From Desulfobacteraceae bacterium (GTDB taxonomy: Bacteria > Desulfobacterota > Desulfobacteria > Desulfobacterales > BuS5), in contig JAUVKE010000021.1 in NCBI GenBank assembly GCA_030592105.1, positions 1-15,837 on the forward strand: a DNA stretch of 15,837 nt, written 5' to 3'. Below, one piece after another: positions 15,071 to 15,837 of this stretch. Positions within the stretch are counted from its first letter, which is position 1; every line of letters starts with the position of its first letter. Under the pieces are notes generated by a model that was given only the letters and a program-made list of their open reading frames with translations, did not search any database and was not told where the DNA came from. A program made the position numbers and the translations under genes.

Positions 15071-15837
15071 TCTGCGTAAAAGGGGGGATCAACAGTATCG
15101 AGCCTGGAGATACAGTACCATGGAAGATGATTCAGCCTTTCTTCTATTACCAAAGCGCAAAATTCTTCAACAAATTTTTTTTTAGCAGTAAATTGATCAT
15201 AGGCCAGCAAAAAACATTGGGCATTGTAATTTTCATGGAGGTGCCGCATCTCTTTTACCAGACGCTTAATACTGAAGGTTCTTGTCTTCTGCTGCCACAT
15301 TACGGATTCAGAACAGTAAATACACCTGTGGGGGCAGCCCCTTCCAACTTCAAGGATTGCAATACTCCTGGGGAGCCCGCATAGCCCGCTATATTCCGAA
15401 AGGGGCCGAACAAAACTATAATCCGCCATGGGAAGATCATCAAGCACTTTTATCAGTTTTCGATCTTTATTCTGTATAATTTTGCCATGGGACCTGTATG
15501 TGACCCCTGCCACACCTGCTTCGTTCAATCCGTTTTCATAAGCTGTTACCAACTCCTGAAATGTTATTTCCCCCTCCCCTTTTACAACAGCATCTATAAA
15601 AGAAAAGCTGGCAAGGGTCTCTTGGGCAACAAAGGAAGCATTGTGTCCGCCAATAACTATTTTTGTTTCAGGGCTCTCTTTTTTTATTTTTTCGGCAATC
15701 CTTATTACCCCGGGATAGGTTGTGCACTGCGCAGAAAAGCCCACAAGATCAGGATTCTCCCCAAGGACTATTTTTGCACAATCATCATAAATAGTCCTGC
15801 TCATCTTTATTTTTTTATTTCTTATGGCCAGGGCAAA
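15031..15837 (-). CDS. B12-binding radical SAM protein, N-terminal part (5' end beyond window, frameshifted at 3' end)
   Basis: The frame is open to the window edge; an internal Met at 15804 is probably not the start, because the residues before it also fit a coding sequence and the first part of the cobalamin domain is missing. 'NPDLVGFSAQCTTYPGVIRIAEKI' and 'TKIVIGGHNASF', then 'DAVVKGEGEITFQELV', are typical of the second half of a B12-binding Rossmann domain in class B radical SAM proteins. The cluster motif GCPHRCIYCSE gives CxxxCxxC. The barrel continues to 'WYCISRLDTVDPP'. There the frame leaves the family pattern and reads FYAECVRQG to a TAG at 15031-15033. One extra base would give DPPLLRRMREAGC, the expected continuation. 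Together the two parts form one enzyme of at least about 630 residues. Confidence 0.82.
   Translation of the reverse strand, partial: FALAIRNKKIKMSRTIYDDCAKIVLGENPDLVGFSAQCTTYPGVIRIAEKIKKESPETKIVIGGHNASFVAQETLASFSFIDAVVKGEGEITFQELVTAYENGLNEAGVAGVTYRSHGKIIQNKDRKLIKVLDDLPMADYSFVRPLSEYSGLCGLPRSIAILEVGRGCPHRCIYCSESVMWQQKTRTFSIKRLVKEMRHLHENYNAQCFLLAYDQFTAKKKFVEEFCALVIEERLNHLPWYCISRLDTVDPPFYAECVRQGVNQCVME
15082..15087 (-). other. Frameshift site in a C6/G6 homopolymer of the B12-radical SAM gene
   Basis: The minus strand reads GAT CCC CCC TTT TAC here. Adding one C, or slipping back one base on CCC CCC, gives GAT CCC CCC CTT TTA CGC AGA ATG, which restores the family-like DPPLLRRMREAG. The two frames overlap at 15031-15088. 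Explanations are sequencing or assembly error in a homopolymer, phase variation, -1 ribosomal slippage, or a recent inactivating deletion. Confidence 0.8.

Overview
The window looks like chromosomal DNA of a moderately AT-rich Desulfobacterota (former Deltaproteobacteria, probably Desulfobacterales) bacterium. This is inferred from three things: an EF-G of the spdEFG1 / mitochondrial EFG1-like subfamily, an iron-sulfur-type PurF, and several radical SAM genes. No rRNA or tRNA gene was recognised.

Left part, minus strand (1-5472): the order of transcription is a solitary EF-G paralogue, a 232-aa KaiC/RecA-like P-loop ATPase, a TonB-dependent outer-membrane receptor of the OprC/NosA copper type with its CxxxM and HxM copper ligands intact, and the N-terminus of a RecC-like protein cut by the window edge. 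A 395-bp, very AT-rich divergent intergenic region with a 32-bp near-perfect palindrome separates this block from the plus-strand operon.

Middle part, plus strand (5868-12972): carA, carB, purF and a radical SAM protein with a SPASM-like Cys-rich C-terminus. carB and purF overlap, and the radical SAM gene follows purF closely, which suggests one nucleotide-biosynthesis operon. carA and carB are split by a 252-bp MITE-like element. It has 12-bp perfect terminal inverted repeats beginning GTAA, long internal inverted repeats and an 8-bp target duplication with one mismatch, all of which point to IS66-type transposition. The element supplies carA's present stop codon. Removing it restores a carA stop only 5 nt before carB.

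Right part, minus strand (13020-15837): a RelE/ParE-type toxin-antitoxin pair lies between copies of a REP-like hairpin repeat. Next comes a 51-aa peptide gene, too short for ordinary ORF calling, with a strong Shine-Dalgarno and seven perfect [S/A]-C-H-[A/S]-P pentapeptide repeats. Upstream of it on the same strand is a cobalamin-binding radical SAM gene whose C-terminus looks like a PqqD-type RiPP recognition domain. I propose this pair as an undescribed RiPP-type system: peptide substrate plus B12-radical SAM maturase. The maturase reading frame is broken by one base at a C6 homopolymer (sequencing error, slippage or inactivation), and its 5' end lies outside the window.
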